A stretch of DNA of 64,000 bases from Siniperca chuatsi. Its lineage: Eukaryota > Chordata > Actinopteri > Centrarchiformes > Sinipercidae. The position numbers were made by a program, and so were the translations under genes. Location: positions 10,735,833 to 10,799,832 of the forward strand of contig NC_058045.1 in the NCBI RefSeq assembly GCF_020085105.1, read 5' to 3'. Shown in pieces: positions 24,395 through 36,263 of this stretch. Each line of letters starts with the position of its first letter. Position 1 is the first letter of the stretch. Below the pieces are notes generated by a model that made no database searches, had not been told where the DNA came from, and was given only the letters and a program-made list of their open reading frames with translations.

Positions 24395-24560
24395 CTTTTA
24401 GCATGCTAAACTAAGATAGAAATCTTGGTAAATATTACCTGTTAAACATCAGCATGTTAGCATGTTGACGTTACCATGAAGCTCAAAGTACTGCTGTGCC
24501 AAAGTACAGCCTCACAGAGCTGCTTGCATGGCTGGTGACTCATAGTCATGTTACCAATAT
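24395..24560. repeat. Family B repeat, partial copy 2
   Basis: This is a truncated copy holding only the right half: AGCATGCTAAACTAAG, AACATCAGCATGTTAGCATG and AGTACAGCCTCACAGAGCTG. It lies between MORF4L1 and PIAS1, clear of both coding regions. Confidence 0.6.
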
Positions 24561-25254
24561 ATGTACCGAGCGGGACATTTTACAGCTGAAAAACAAACCT
24601 GTGAGTGCCCTCTGGACAAACTATGTAATAGGACACCATTTCTAAACTACCTCAAACATATATTGGCACATCGCTACAGCAAATTCTTGTTACTTGATGG
24701 CCTACACATACACCGATGATGATACATTTAGAAAAAAAGCTAATATTGGCCAATATATCTGCCTCTACTATAAGCATGTGCTGTATTAGTGTTTAAAATT
24801 TGTGATTAAGTTTAGGATTTTTGCAAAACAACAAACTGAATTATCAGTAATAATCTTACTACGTAATGTAACAGAAGACATGCACCTGAATCAGGACTGT
24901 CCTTAGAACAACTACAAAGATGCACTTTCTTATATCTGTTTAATTCTTACAAATATCAAACAGCACAGTAGACCTTGTAGCGGTTCAAAATGTTCAAAGC
25001 CTCTATTGAGTTATTGACATCATCTGATAGTAAAACAGACAGAGAAACAGAAAATGTTACAATGCATGTCAAGCAACAATGACATCTTTAAATAGCATTA
25101 ATTATATAATTACAAAAGAAATATCACATACAATGACAGCAATGCATATCCACAAATCAAACAAATGCTGAAAATATATATGATAATAAATAATCCTAAA
25201 TGTAAGCACAAGTCAAGAAAAATAAAGGGAGGGGAGGCATCCATAATAACTTCA

Positions 25255-26633
25255 ATGATTTTAATTTCTGGGCCAAAATGCTTTTTGTGATACACTCAAA
25301 AGACTAAGCTATCGCAGTTAACTTATAGGCTGTTGCAAATACACTTAACAAAAAAGGCTATGCATCCTGTGGCCTCACTATGGGTCAGAATAGCACTCAA
25401 ACATATGAGCTTTCAAAGTAACTCGCAGAGACATGCAAAGCTGAAAACTACTCCCGAAGTGTTTACTGCAACTGTGAACGCTTCACTGCTCCACAAAGCC
25501 TTCATGTAAAAAAAAAAAAAAAAGCAAGTGCTAAAAATCAAACACCAAGACATCATGAAATGTCATTAATCCACTTGCACTCATTTAACAGTTTTTAAGC
25601 CTTTCAATTAAAGAATTAAGTGGACCAGAAACTAGCCTCGTCTTGAAAGTGGAGCAGAAATGTGTTGATGTCGACTGGCCACTGTGTATATTTTTAAGTG
25701 TAATATGCAAAATAAAACAGATGTACTTTAAAAGAAAAATACACAATATTGAAATTAGATGTGTATAAATGTCCAATTGTGTCATGTGACAAAAGAAGGC
25801 TGCGTGCAGGACTAGTGCCATTCATTCACACACTGAAAAAGCCTGATCTTACAATACTGCCTTACTCCTAATTTATATGTATCTTAGTACAGTCTGAACT
25901 ATACAATATTGTTCATATTTGATTTGAATGACAGGCGAAAAGAGCGAGGAGTTATGACAACAGAAGGATCTAGCATTTGCTTTTGCAATTCTAGTGGCAA
26001 CAGTTCCTAGAGGCATAAGGAATGCTTCTTTAAAAAACAGCATACATCCAACATAACTTACATCATAAATAATTCCTTAAAAATAATATAACCACAGCAT
26101 GAATGTCTTACAGAAAAATCTACAGTGATGGCAAAAATGGCCAGACCTTTCTGCTGTCAAAACATTTTTTGACAGAAATTATGCCATTTAGAAAATAAAG
26201 AAAGTGTTACACATTTTCCTGTTTTGCTGTGACTTGCCTTTTGTACATCTATAACAATGCCCATTTTCTTTATATTCTAAATATCATGTTCCGTAAGGTG
26301 TCACCTCATTGGGTTCTGTGCACATATCATACTGAAATAATGCCATTGACATGGAATATCGAAACAAAACTGTAAAAATCAGGTACAAAAGGTACAATAT
26401 AATCAAAGAACCACATGAAGAGGTGTGAAAAAGTCTTCAGTATTCACAGAAAAATATCAACTGAAGAAACTCACCGGACAAGAAGCGTCCTAAGTTTATA
26501 TACATATGATAAGTAAAATTGAAAATAGATTTTCCTCTCTGTACATAGCACTGTATTCTTTCATCTTCCTCTTCCTTATTTACAAAGAACTCCTGTTCTC
26601 CAAGTCTCCCTTGTCTTTCAGTTCTGTGTTGAT
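25255..26633 (-). other. PIAS1: Probable PIAS1 3' UTR
   Basis: The AT-rich stretch downstream of the TAG stop has no coding signal. No canonical AATAAA was seen on the minus strand in the first 1.5 kb. The variant ATTAAA occurs at 25260-25265 and again near 24,942, so the UTR may be about 1.4 to 1.7 kb long. The end is a guess. Confidence 0.3.
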
Positions 26634-29600
26634 CTAGTCAAGAGAGATAACGTCAGATATGGAGCTGTAAATAGCCGCCGCCGCCGCTGCAGCTTCCACT
26701 GAGGACCTCGACAATCCTGAGATGGTGTGGCTGTCCCTGTCTCTGTCTCGCTCTCTGTCTTTGTCGCGGTCCCGCAGACTGCTGGAAGACACCAAACTAC
26801 TGGTGCTCCCACTGTTGCTGCCTCCGTTCGCTGCCAGTGTGCTGCTCCCGGGGGTGCCCGGCTGCTCCCGTAACATCTGTGAGGAGCCGTAGGGCAGGAA
26901 ACGGTTGAGGAGAAGGTCATGGTCCTCGGAGGCTGACGCTGATGCAGCTGCTGCGGCGGCCATCACCATGTTGTAATGCTAATAGAACAGAAAAGAGCCA
27001 TCATTAACACAACAATCAAACAAACATACTGCAGTGTGGTGCTGGCAAAGTTCAGGTGTTTGAGTAAATATACCTGACTGTCGCCTTGGAGGAAGGAGAA
27101 GAAATTTAGATCTGTAAGAAAAGGAAGAAGACAATATTTACAGTTACAAATTGATTTAACAAGCAACAAACATCTGTTAAAGATAGGTTCTTTTGGATTT
27201 TGTCAAGTCTGTCTTAATACAAAACTTGCATGCATTATGTACATAGAGAGAATGGTGGGTTGCTGTAATGATTCCTCAATCAATTTGTCCATACTGGCTG
27301 TGAAGTGATCCCCCCCCCCAAACACAGTCAGCAGTTGGAGCTGCAGCAGTGACTGTGACATACAGCTCATGGAGGCAATTAAGGTAGGCTTCTTTAAAAC
27401 CAAAAATAGCTCTCCTTATCGGAGTCATAACTCTAAACACACAGACACGATACGCATATTTTTAGGTTCAGTGTGACTTGGCACACTGGCAGGCCCGTTT
27501 CCATGCTAAAATGAGGCTTCAGCAGACTGAGTTAGAGCTCAAGTAGGCATCTTCATCCAGGTAGTCATGTGATAGGTTTACTGCTGGTGTCTGCATGCAA
27601 CTATCAGACATAATCCTGAAAGTAAACACTGAGGAAAAATTAATTTTGTGCAACACAGACTGTAACTTTTAATTTGATTCAGCTAACTCAGACCGCTGAA
27701 GCATCATATTAGCTTCGGCTGAACTTTTGTGCAGCTACACTAGAGACATATTGCTTCATAGCCAGTACGGACAGAACGAATGATTACTGTGATCAATAAC
27801 TTTTTCAACATACATATGGGCATGTGATTATTGTATTAGACAGACTTAACAAAAATCTAAACCTATCCTTTAATGCAAGTGACAGGTCTACCTGGCAGGT
27901 CACTAGTTGTGTGATAATAGTGGCGATAGTCCTGGATAAGAGGTGGAGGGGGAGGAATGTAGCTTGTCTCCACAGGGGGCATGCTGGGAGCTCTGGCCAC
28001 AGGTGAGGCCTGGCTGTGTAGGTTCAGTACTCTGAGAGGAAACAATGCAATATCAGGTTAGTGACAAAGATCCCAAAAGTAAATGTGTTTATGGTGATCT
28101 CACTTCCCGTTTGTGGTTTGGAGACTCACCCCTTGTTTGGAGGAGGAGAGACAGGTGACAGCGAGGGACAGACCCTTTTAGGAGGCGGCTCATCATCTAG
28201 CTCATCCTCTGAGGAGCTATCCAGTGTCAGGTCAATCACATCAACTTTCCTGCTATTGTCATTAGATGATCCCCGTTTCTGGTCATGTGTTTCTGTCCGA
28301 GACGAATCTACAAACAAACAGCTAACTCATACCGTGCTCACAGACCACAATGAAGAGCACACTTAAATAATCTGAAATGTGCGAGCTACATACCGCTGTC
28401 TACACCATTGTACGAAGCGGACACCTCCTGCACCTCTTTCTTTGACCTCATGGGGGCCCAATTTCCATCTTCTTTGAACTGGATTTCATCACAGTCTGAA
28501 CAGCTATTCAAGATTTCCATGAACAACCTGTGAAAACAGCATGACATTTCAATACAGTTTGCCAACTTTGCAACCACAATTATATAAGCTTTGGTACTTC
28601 ATAGCCCATAAAATTATATTTTGGAAATACAGTATTATTGGCACTTTTTAAAGCTCCAATTCCTATTTGGGCATTCAGACCAAATAGCTCTTCTATAAAA
28701 AATAAAAATACAAGGTGCTACTTTGGTGGGGGCTTCAAGTACAAATAAGAATATGAAATATGATGCAGGATGGTCAATTTTGTTTGATTTGAAAGCACAG
28801 TGCTTTATAATAAATAAATCAAATGTTTTCACAGCAGTAATTATTTTATCCTCCTTTTCAAAAACGCTCAGGTAAATTGCATAATTATCCTGTTACAAAG
28901 TAATCTACCAGGAATGTGTGACCTTGTGTTGAGGCAGGTTCGACTTTTTTGCTGAACAACTATGCATAATATTGCCGGAGCCCCTCTCGTCAGCACACAT
29001 TTCAGTTTTAAGGCAAACACTGCAAATATCTGCCGTTTGTTTCATACCTTACATGCTGAAAACAAAAACATCATAGTGGACTTGTAATATACTGCCTAGC
29101 ACCAGATGAAGCAGTGCTGTGCTCACCCATCAATAATGAGGTGCTCATATGGCGCCTTCTTGTCACAGACTGGACACACCCAGGTCGGCTTCTTCTCATT
29201 CATTTGGATATAAAGTGTAGCATCGAAGCACTGAAGGTGAGAGCATGTCATCGCTCTACAAGGGATTGTCAGCCTCATCTTCCCCAGCTTTAACACAAAA
29301 CAAAAAACACACCAAATAAATGTCACCTCTCAGTACTGCATTAAATATTGCACCAGTTAGTTTTATAATGACAGAATATATTAAGTATACAGTATATAAA
29401 GAAGTACTTTTTGACTCTCTGCATGATAAAAAACAGTTCTTGGCAACTTAAAAAAATCATTATGTAATTACAATTGTCAATTAATTTCTTGTTGATCTAC
29501 CAATAGGCTAATTGACTAACTGGTTCTACAGATACTCTGTAGGCTACTAATTCTCATAACAAACTACAATAACACAGGTTTTTTTTTTTAATTAAGCAGT

Positions 29601-32600
29601 ATAGTGGAGTATTTACAGGACACAGGAGAGAGACTCGTAGACTGGTGGTAGCGATCTCACTCTCGGGATCAGCTGTTAATTTCTCTTTGACTGAGAAAGA
29701 AAAAGCAAAACACAAAGATGAAATACAAGAATTACGACTGTTAAATCCAAGTGTGCAATATGTTGAAACTCCCTTAGAATTAATCCTTGATTAATACACA
29801 TAGTATAGAGCGTAGAAAGAAAGAACACACTGGGATTACTGTACAGTTCCACATACTACTGTAAAACCAATGCAAAAATATGATAGAGGAAAATGGAAGT
29901 TCTATGTATATGCAAAAAACTGCAGTGGAACAACAAATGGTCCTTTTCAAAAGGAGCAAAGGAACATTTGCAGGAATCTATAAAGAACTGAGGAATTTTG
30001 CAGATCTTAGTTCCTCTTTTAGGTCCTAAATTTAGTTCCCAGGACTTCCAAGTCCAAGTCACAAGTTGCAATGACTACGTGGTCAAACAGGCTACAAAAA
30101 ATTCACAGGAGTCACTATATGAAAGAAGTTAATTCATGTGATAGTCTTTTCCATTTCCTACTCCCTTATAGATGTAGTGGCAACACATGTTCTATGCTTT
30201 TACTACAAAATCAAGTGGCAACTTACTCAGAGCTCTTGAGTGATCGGGGTTCCTAATTCCTTTAGCCCGTAGCCTTTGCAACAACACTGCAGACGACTGC
30301 TGTCTTACCAAATAAACAGCCATGGAAAAACTCTGACAAAACGAAGATAAAAAATAATGAGCAAAACAAGTCACACTGAGGTGACTCATGTTCTCTTTAC
30401 AGCATCACTTTGAATGGGCTATGACACTTGATTCATAAAGCTTTGCCTGGATCTTCTTACCCTCCCAATTTCTGAAGTCCATGACACCACAATTGTGTTG
30501 GGGACTGTGGTGGACAGTCGGACAAGAGAGGTTATGTTGATGGGGCGACTGGGCCTTTTTGGTTCAACTCCATTTTTGGTTGGAGGAAGATATCCCTGCA
30601 GACAAAACATCAAACATCAGTGACTTTGATTCTCAGTAACTGGTGGTGTGATACACAGAAAATATGACAACAAACTGTCTGGACTCACCGGGAGATTACA
30701 GGGTTTGCCGTTCACCTTGACACACAGATTAGGGGGGAAATGATCCTCCTGGGGACAACTTGTCTCTGATAAACAAAATCTGAAAATGAAAAAAATAAAT
30801 TACAGAAGCGGTAAGCTCAAACGTTGAGGGACAAATGTCAAAAGCAATTTGTTTCTGTTAAGTTGTCACTTTCGCAAAAAGGTTGGCTTGCTTGCTTATT
30901 TTACCATTTCAGTTGTGTCAAGTACAGCCATCTCCATCTATGATATAGGAGAGCACTTCTTAAAGGATGGCATTCATCCATACAGTGAATATTTAATTCG
31001 AAAAACGTAATTTTTTTAAAAATGTCATTAAGTATTTTTTCTCAAGCAAAACAATACCAACAAAGTGTGCCTGTTCGGTTTTCCATGAGGTAATGGATGC
31101 ACTTATACTTGCTTGCCTGTAAGCTTTCAAAAAACTATACACTTGGAATTGAACTAACAAATCTTTAAGTATTTTGGTGAAAATGACACCATTGCTTTGA
31201 ATAAAGGTTTTGCCAATACTGCACTTCGCCTGTACTGCCCAGTAAAATATGTCCACATTTTTTTTATTGTTTATAATTAAAAATTACTCCAGTTCATTTT
31301 GAATAATAGAGCGTGTGCATCCTTCATTTCACAATTCACCTGGTCACATGGTAATTAATCTTGATTCCTATCTTTGTCATTTATCATCACTTATAAGATA
31401 ATAAATAACTTAGGTTAAAGTTAAAACTTTGGTGAAGGTTTTAACTTCTTAAGTCTGAATCTGAAAGCCAAACTAGACCACTAAGAAGGTTCTACAATGT
31501 GCAGATATGTTTTAAGACTAAAAAAAGACTGAAATAACAAGAACTAAACAAGTGACATGGCTATTTCTGGTTGCTTCAAAAATGAGAGAACATAAACACA
31601 GACCAACTATTCACTTAACACAAATATAGCCTACTTCTTGATTAAAAGAGAAAGTTTTTATGCTCTGAAGAAAAGTAGGTTAGACATACCTTAACTGGAC
31701 TTGAACAGCAAAGTCACATTTGGTCCCAGATATGTCCCTAAAGAATTAATAGTCAGGTCAGACTGGTCAAAACAGTGTAACACACAATTTAATAACAACT
31801 CAGTTTACTCTAATTGCTTGCTGTGTCAGATAACATCTGCTTTCTATATCATGTAAACAGTGAATTGAAAAATGGTTTGGTAGTTACAATGCTTTCACAG
31901 TATTCTTTCTTCTTCCCTCTCATCTCTTTGACAGCTGAAGCCCGTGTGCATCATAGAGGTTTCTCACTTACATGGAGCTGCTGATCTGTTGAACTTGCTG
32001 TGGTGTTAATGCGAAGGCATAACATGCTTCCTGGAACCGTTGACTGTTGTCTGAAGCTACGAAAAAGAAACCAGGAACACAACGTGACAGTCAGAGGCAC
32101 TAGTGCCAACTCATATAGAACTTTTACCGAGCATGGTTTTGACAAGTCATGGTTCAGATACTGATACTGTATGTGGTCACAATGCTCTATGTGTCTGTAC
32201 ACGAGGAAGAAGTTTATCACTACACACACAGCTGTGGTGGACTCACCCAGGCTGGTTGGCTTTATGAGCTCATCCAGCACATCGTAGAATGGCAATCTCT
32301 GGAGCTTGACATCAGGGTGTACAGGGTGCAGGGCGGAGGGGAGGTGAGGCAGGCTGAGCTCATGCTTAGGCCCGAGTAAAGAAACAGGCAGCAGAGGCGA
32401 CGGGGAGCCGTGACTGTCAAATCCCAGCTGGGAAAGGCCAGCGGGCAGGCTGGAGGCAGAATGAACAGGCAGAGCCAGGTCCACCGGCGAAACCATTTTG
32501 GTTGGGAAGCGCCGTCTATAGAGCTCTTTGATCTTCATCTGCACTGCAGGACTGCAACCAGCCTTGAGTAGGTGGAGAGCTTTGGTCAAAAGTTCGTGTT

Positions 32601-34744
32601 TACGCCCGTGCTTATTCCGTCCCGCATACCCCAACAACACTTGGAGCTCCGAAACTCGAAGGCTCATTACCATTTGCTGGTGAAAAATGAAGAGTGGGAA
32701 AAATGATCTATTACACCCTGGAAAACACTTTTCTATTCTGATTTCTTTTCTCATTTTGTCTTCAGACTTTATTGTCTGATTATTTTCTTTAAATCATTAA
32801 AATCCTTCACTAGCTTGCAAATAATCCACACCCAAAACATTTTCATTACTGGGATATGCTTGGAGCAGGAAGATTAACATAATTTCTTTGGCCTTTGTCC
32901 AGCTAGTATCTCAATAAAAGACTAAGATTAAGAGCTTCATCATACAGTATATTTAACAAACACAGCCACTCTGAGATGACTGGCAGAGACAGCCCTTTGG
33001 CTAGAGGCAGAGACCGCACATTTCTTACTTTTTTTTTTCAAAGCTTTAATCCATAAAGAATAACTATATGCTGCAAGTAATATTACAGGGTGTGTAAACA
33101 ATAACATGCGAGTATCTGTACAAAATAATGGAATCCAATACACCAGAGACTTTTTCTTGAGTGTCAGAGAAGCGTTAATTCAACTCTGAGAAAGTAATTT
33201 GTGATGTTGTATTATACTGCATTATACTAGAGGATGGTCCTGTTATTTTGTTGTAGAGATGGTCGAATCATAAACATCTTATAACATAATACAATCTAAT
33301 GACAGAGTTTTTTTTTAATTCTCAAGAAAACAGGACCTGACAGTGTAATGCAGTCAAATAAAACCTTATAAATTACCACAGAATTGGATCGACACCTCTG
33401 TGACACAGAGGCAATGAAAAAAATAAAATTTTCAACTCCACAAAGGTAGTGTTTCTTGTAAGGCTATTGTATTATGTTACATTATATTATACATGTACTC
33501 AGGTTATTATGATGTATAGTAATTTCTTGTGAATAACTGTTTAAAGGCGGATGCGGCATCACACATAAATGAAACACTTAATGTTGGCATTAAAAAAGAC
33601 AACCTGCAATCATGAAGCCATATGCAAATATCACTGGCAATCCACTTTGATTATTAATCAAGGTCATCAGCATGTGTTAATTGACGAGCCCAATTAGCAC
33701 TCAATGTGGAACTGCAAAAGGTAAATTTATCAGTAACTGTAAACATCCTGATAACGTTTAAAATCTGGCCTGTTAAATAAAATGCGGTGGCGCATACCAC
33801 CAGATGTAAGTGGTACATATATTATAATCAACAGATAAGCTAAACTTTGATGAGTATGTTAAATGCCTTTTATACTGTACAACACTCAAATGTGTTCACT
33901 GTATTCACTATTACGGCTCATATGATGAGCCAAAGGGGAAGTGACAACAGTGCAGAGATTCGTTAAGGAAGGGAGCAGATCAAAACGAAAACATTTAATA
34001 ATTATATCATGAGTGTTTTCTGTCAATAAATGCGTAATTACCAACATTAGAAGTAGCAGGTGGAAGGAGACAGCGTAGATTTAGCATAAACTAGCTAACA
34101 CAGCGCCTGTATGATGCTGGTGTAATCTGACTGAAACAAACCTTAATGTTACAGTATTTACTTTATCTCGTGTGTTTGAACAATAATCGCCAACACGAGT
34201 TAATTACACAACAGCTAACCAGACTGTGGACAGTGGCTATATTTCGCGGACTAAAGTTACCATCACATCTAATCAGAAATAACGCTAATGGAAGCTAAAC
34301 TGCGCTTGTCTTCCAGGGAATAGACAGAGCCCGTTTTTAAACAGACATTGCGACCCGCCCGGTGAACTACTGATAATGTCAGGTGGCTAACACTACAGTG
34401 CCATTGTGTTCAAAACGTTGACATAAATGTGGTATTTATATCTGACTAAAATTGATATTTGGCCTTATCTGCAGGTGAACCGCACAGCAACGGCATCCTA
34501 ACGGAACGTCGGCAACAATAACAAAGCTAATGGTAGCGTGCTAGCCGGCCAGCTAACTGTTTGTCTGGCTTCCATTGCTCTGCTGTTTTTTGTATTATAT
34601 GCTTTGATAACAACACTCCTGGGGTCTCTACTGTCAAGTAACAATGGTCCTAGGATTTGAAATTCAAATCTCAGTGTGTGAAACGTCTATTTGTCAAGCT
34701 AATGTAGTGGCTCGCTTTACCTTCAGTTCCGCACTCTCCGCCAT
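26634..34744 (-). CDS. PIAS1: PIAS1, SP-RING SUMO E3 ligase, 14 coding exons
   Basis: PIAS1 transfers SUMO to transcription regulators and restrains STAT1 signalling in the nucleus. Coding exons in transcript order: 34721-34744, 32247-32676, 31972-32056, 31690-31737, 30689-30779, 30461-30595, 30227-30332, 29617-29690, 29127-29287, 28394-28527, 28130-28307, 27892-28031, 27074-27111, 26634-26978. They total 1,989 nt, giving 662 aa (human 651), with all junctions in phase. The SAP domain covers about residues 9-45 ([20 protein letters not shown]). The PINIT motif is at 244-248. The SP-RING starts near 332 and keeps C341, C346, H348, C351, W367, C369 and C372; C346 and W367 correspond to human C351 and W372, which are needed for ligase activity. 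A SUMO-interacting motif VDVIDLTL at 451-458 is followed by Ser and acidic residues. The protein ends VISLD, like human IISLD. The C-terminal exon carries two Ala runs and an added Arg-Asp tract at 617-630. Which teleost duplicate this is cannot be told here. Confidence 0.97.
32677..34720 (-). other. PIAS1: PIAS1 first intron
   Basis: A 2.0-kb intron after an 8-codon first coding exon. It is AT-rich and no clear repeat was delimited. Confidence 0.8.
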
Positions 34745-34775
34745 CTTGTTACATTAGGTGCGCAGGCGCAACAGC
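34736..34775 (-). promoter_or_regulatory. PIAS1: PIAS1 start region: TISU/YY1-like initiator and NRF1-like site
   Basis: On the minus strand the start codon sits in ACAAGATGGCGGAG. That matches 11 of 12 positions of the TISU element (SAASATGGCGGC), which doubles as a YY1 site and directs initiation on very short leaders. At 34759-34770, 15 bp upstream, TGCGCAGGCGCA matches the NRF1 palindrome at all but one position. Both are typical of TATA-less housekeeping promoters with a start site only 10-30 nt before the ATG. The binding itself is inferred. Confidence 0.6.
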
Positions 34776-35029
34776 CATCCTCAAGGGACAGAGCCAATTC
34801 AAAATAGTCTGTCGCTTCTTCGCATCAGACAGCATGGGGCGCTGCAGCAACACAGAAAACTGCATATGGGACCTCAAGGACAAACTTACTACGCGTAGCC
34901 TACCACTGAAGTCCCATTTCATTTGTTTGAGGGATTTCGTTTTGCTCATACAAAAATTAATCGGACTGGTTAGGTAGGCTCGAGGTGATAGTAAGATAGT
35001 GTTTCTTCCTTTTTATTTATATTTTATCT

Positions 35030-35370
35030 AGGGCTGCAACGATCAATCGATTATTTGATGAGTCTATTGACAGAAAATGAATTGCCAACTATTTTGAAAA
35101 TCAATTAATCGTTTAAGTCATTTACCAAGCACAAATAGCAAACATTTGCTGGTTCCTTAAATGTGAGGATTTGTTGCTTTTCTCTGTTTTATATCACTGA
35201 ATATTAAATATAGACTAGGCTATTTGTGTTTTGGACTGTTGGTCCGACAAAAACAATTTGAAGATGTCACCTTAGGCTCTGGGACTTGTGTTGGACAATT
35301 TCTCCATTTACTCATATTTGTGGCATTCTACAGTCTAAACAAACTATCGATTAATCAAACATATATTCGA
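35030..35370. repeat. Family H repeat between SKOR1 and PIAS1
   Basis: It starts AGGGCTGCAACGATCAATCG and closes with ACAAACTATCGATTAATCAA, imperfect inverted ends about 340 bp apart. The interior has GTTTTATATCACTGAATATT and TTTTGGACTGTTGGTCCGAC, shared with 59,730-60,300. It occupies over a third of the short gap between the two genes. Confidence 0.65.
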
Positions 35371-35627
35371 CATTTAAAATTATCATTAGTTGCATTTTTC
35401 CTATGGTGTAGCATAGGAAACTTAAATGACGTTTTTTTCTAATGGACATCTTCTTTTTGGCGCTAATCCAACACACACAGGTGAAAGTTACACTCACATA
35501 AATTCAAAAGGCAGAGCTAATTCTTTGCTTCTCCTCTAAGATAACGAGATAAAAGTAAGAGTCATATGAATACAATTATAACAACGGAATTATGCATGAA
35601 GAATCCACATTTCATTTAATAAAATGA

Positions 35628-36263
35628 TTTATTAATTAGCGATGAAAACAAATATTACATAAACAAATAGGCTACTCTTAATAGAATATGTCGCTACTGA
35701 CAGGGTCGCGGGTGTACTAATTTAGCCTACTAACTGCTGTTTTTTAAGTCTTCATGGTTTGACCGCTACAAATAATTATATTTTGGGTCTATTTCAATGC
35801 ACAAGCTTTTTATGGTAATTCCCATCACTCGTTTAAAGTGCATAACATCCAAAGGAAGCTGTTGGCCTGCAAAGAAGAACACAGCAAAAGTAGTAGGCTA
35901 ATTCACAATACTGGGAGGATAAAGAGCAATGAACTGGCAAGTCAAAGCTGCTATTATTGACAACAGAAAAACCGAAATAACAACCTATAACTAGGTTACA
36001 AGATACATACATTGTCATTGCACTTTGCCACAAATAATAAATATCATCAGTGGTATCATTTCAGTAAAACAAATTTTACCGTATCCATGGTTACAATGCT
36101 GAGGGTGGAGATACACGTTTTAAAATATTACAAGTAATTACAAGTTAAGTCTTCTTTCAGCTTGATTCTGACTTGAGTGTCCCTGGAAGTTTCCCATGGT
36201 TTGACAGAAGCTGTAGATGCGTCCTTTGTTTCTCTGTCATATATAAATGTGTAGTAATCGGAT
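35628..36263 (-). other. SKOR1: Probable SKOR1 3' UTR with poly(A) signal
   Basis: After the stop at 36264-36266, about 630 nt of non-coding sequence leads to AATAAA on the minus strand at 35628-35633. That leaves about 0.9 kb to the PIAS1 start codon, so the two genes are tightly spaced in tandem. Confidence 0.55.
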
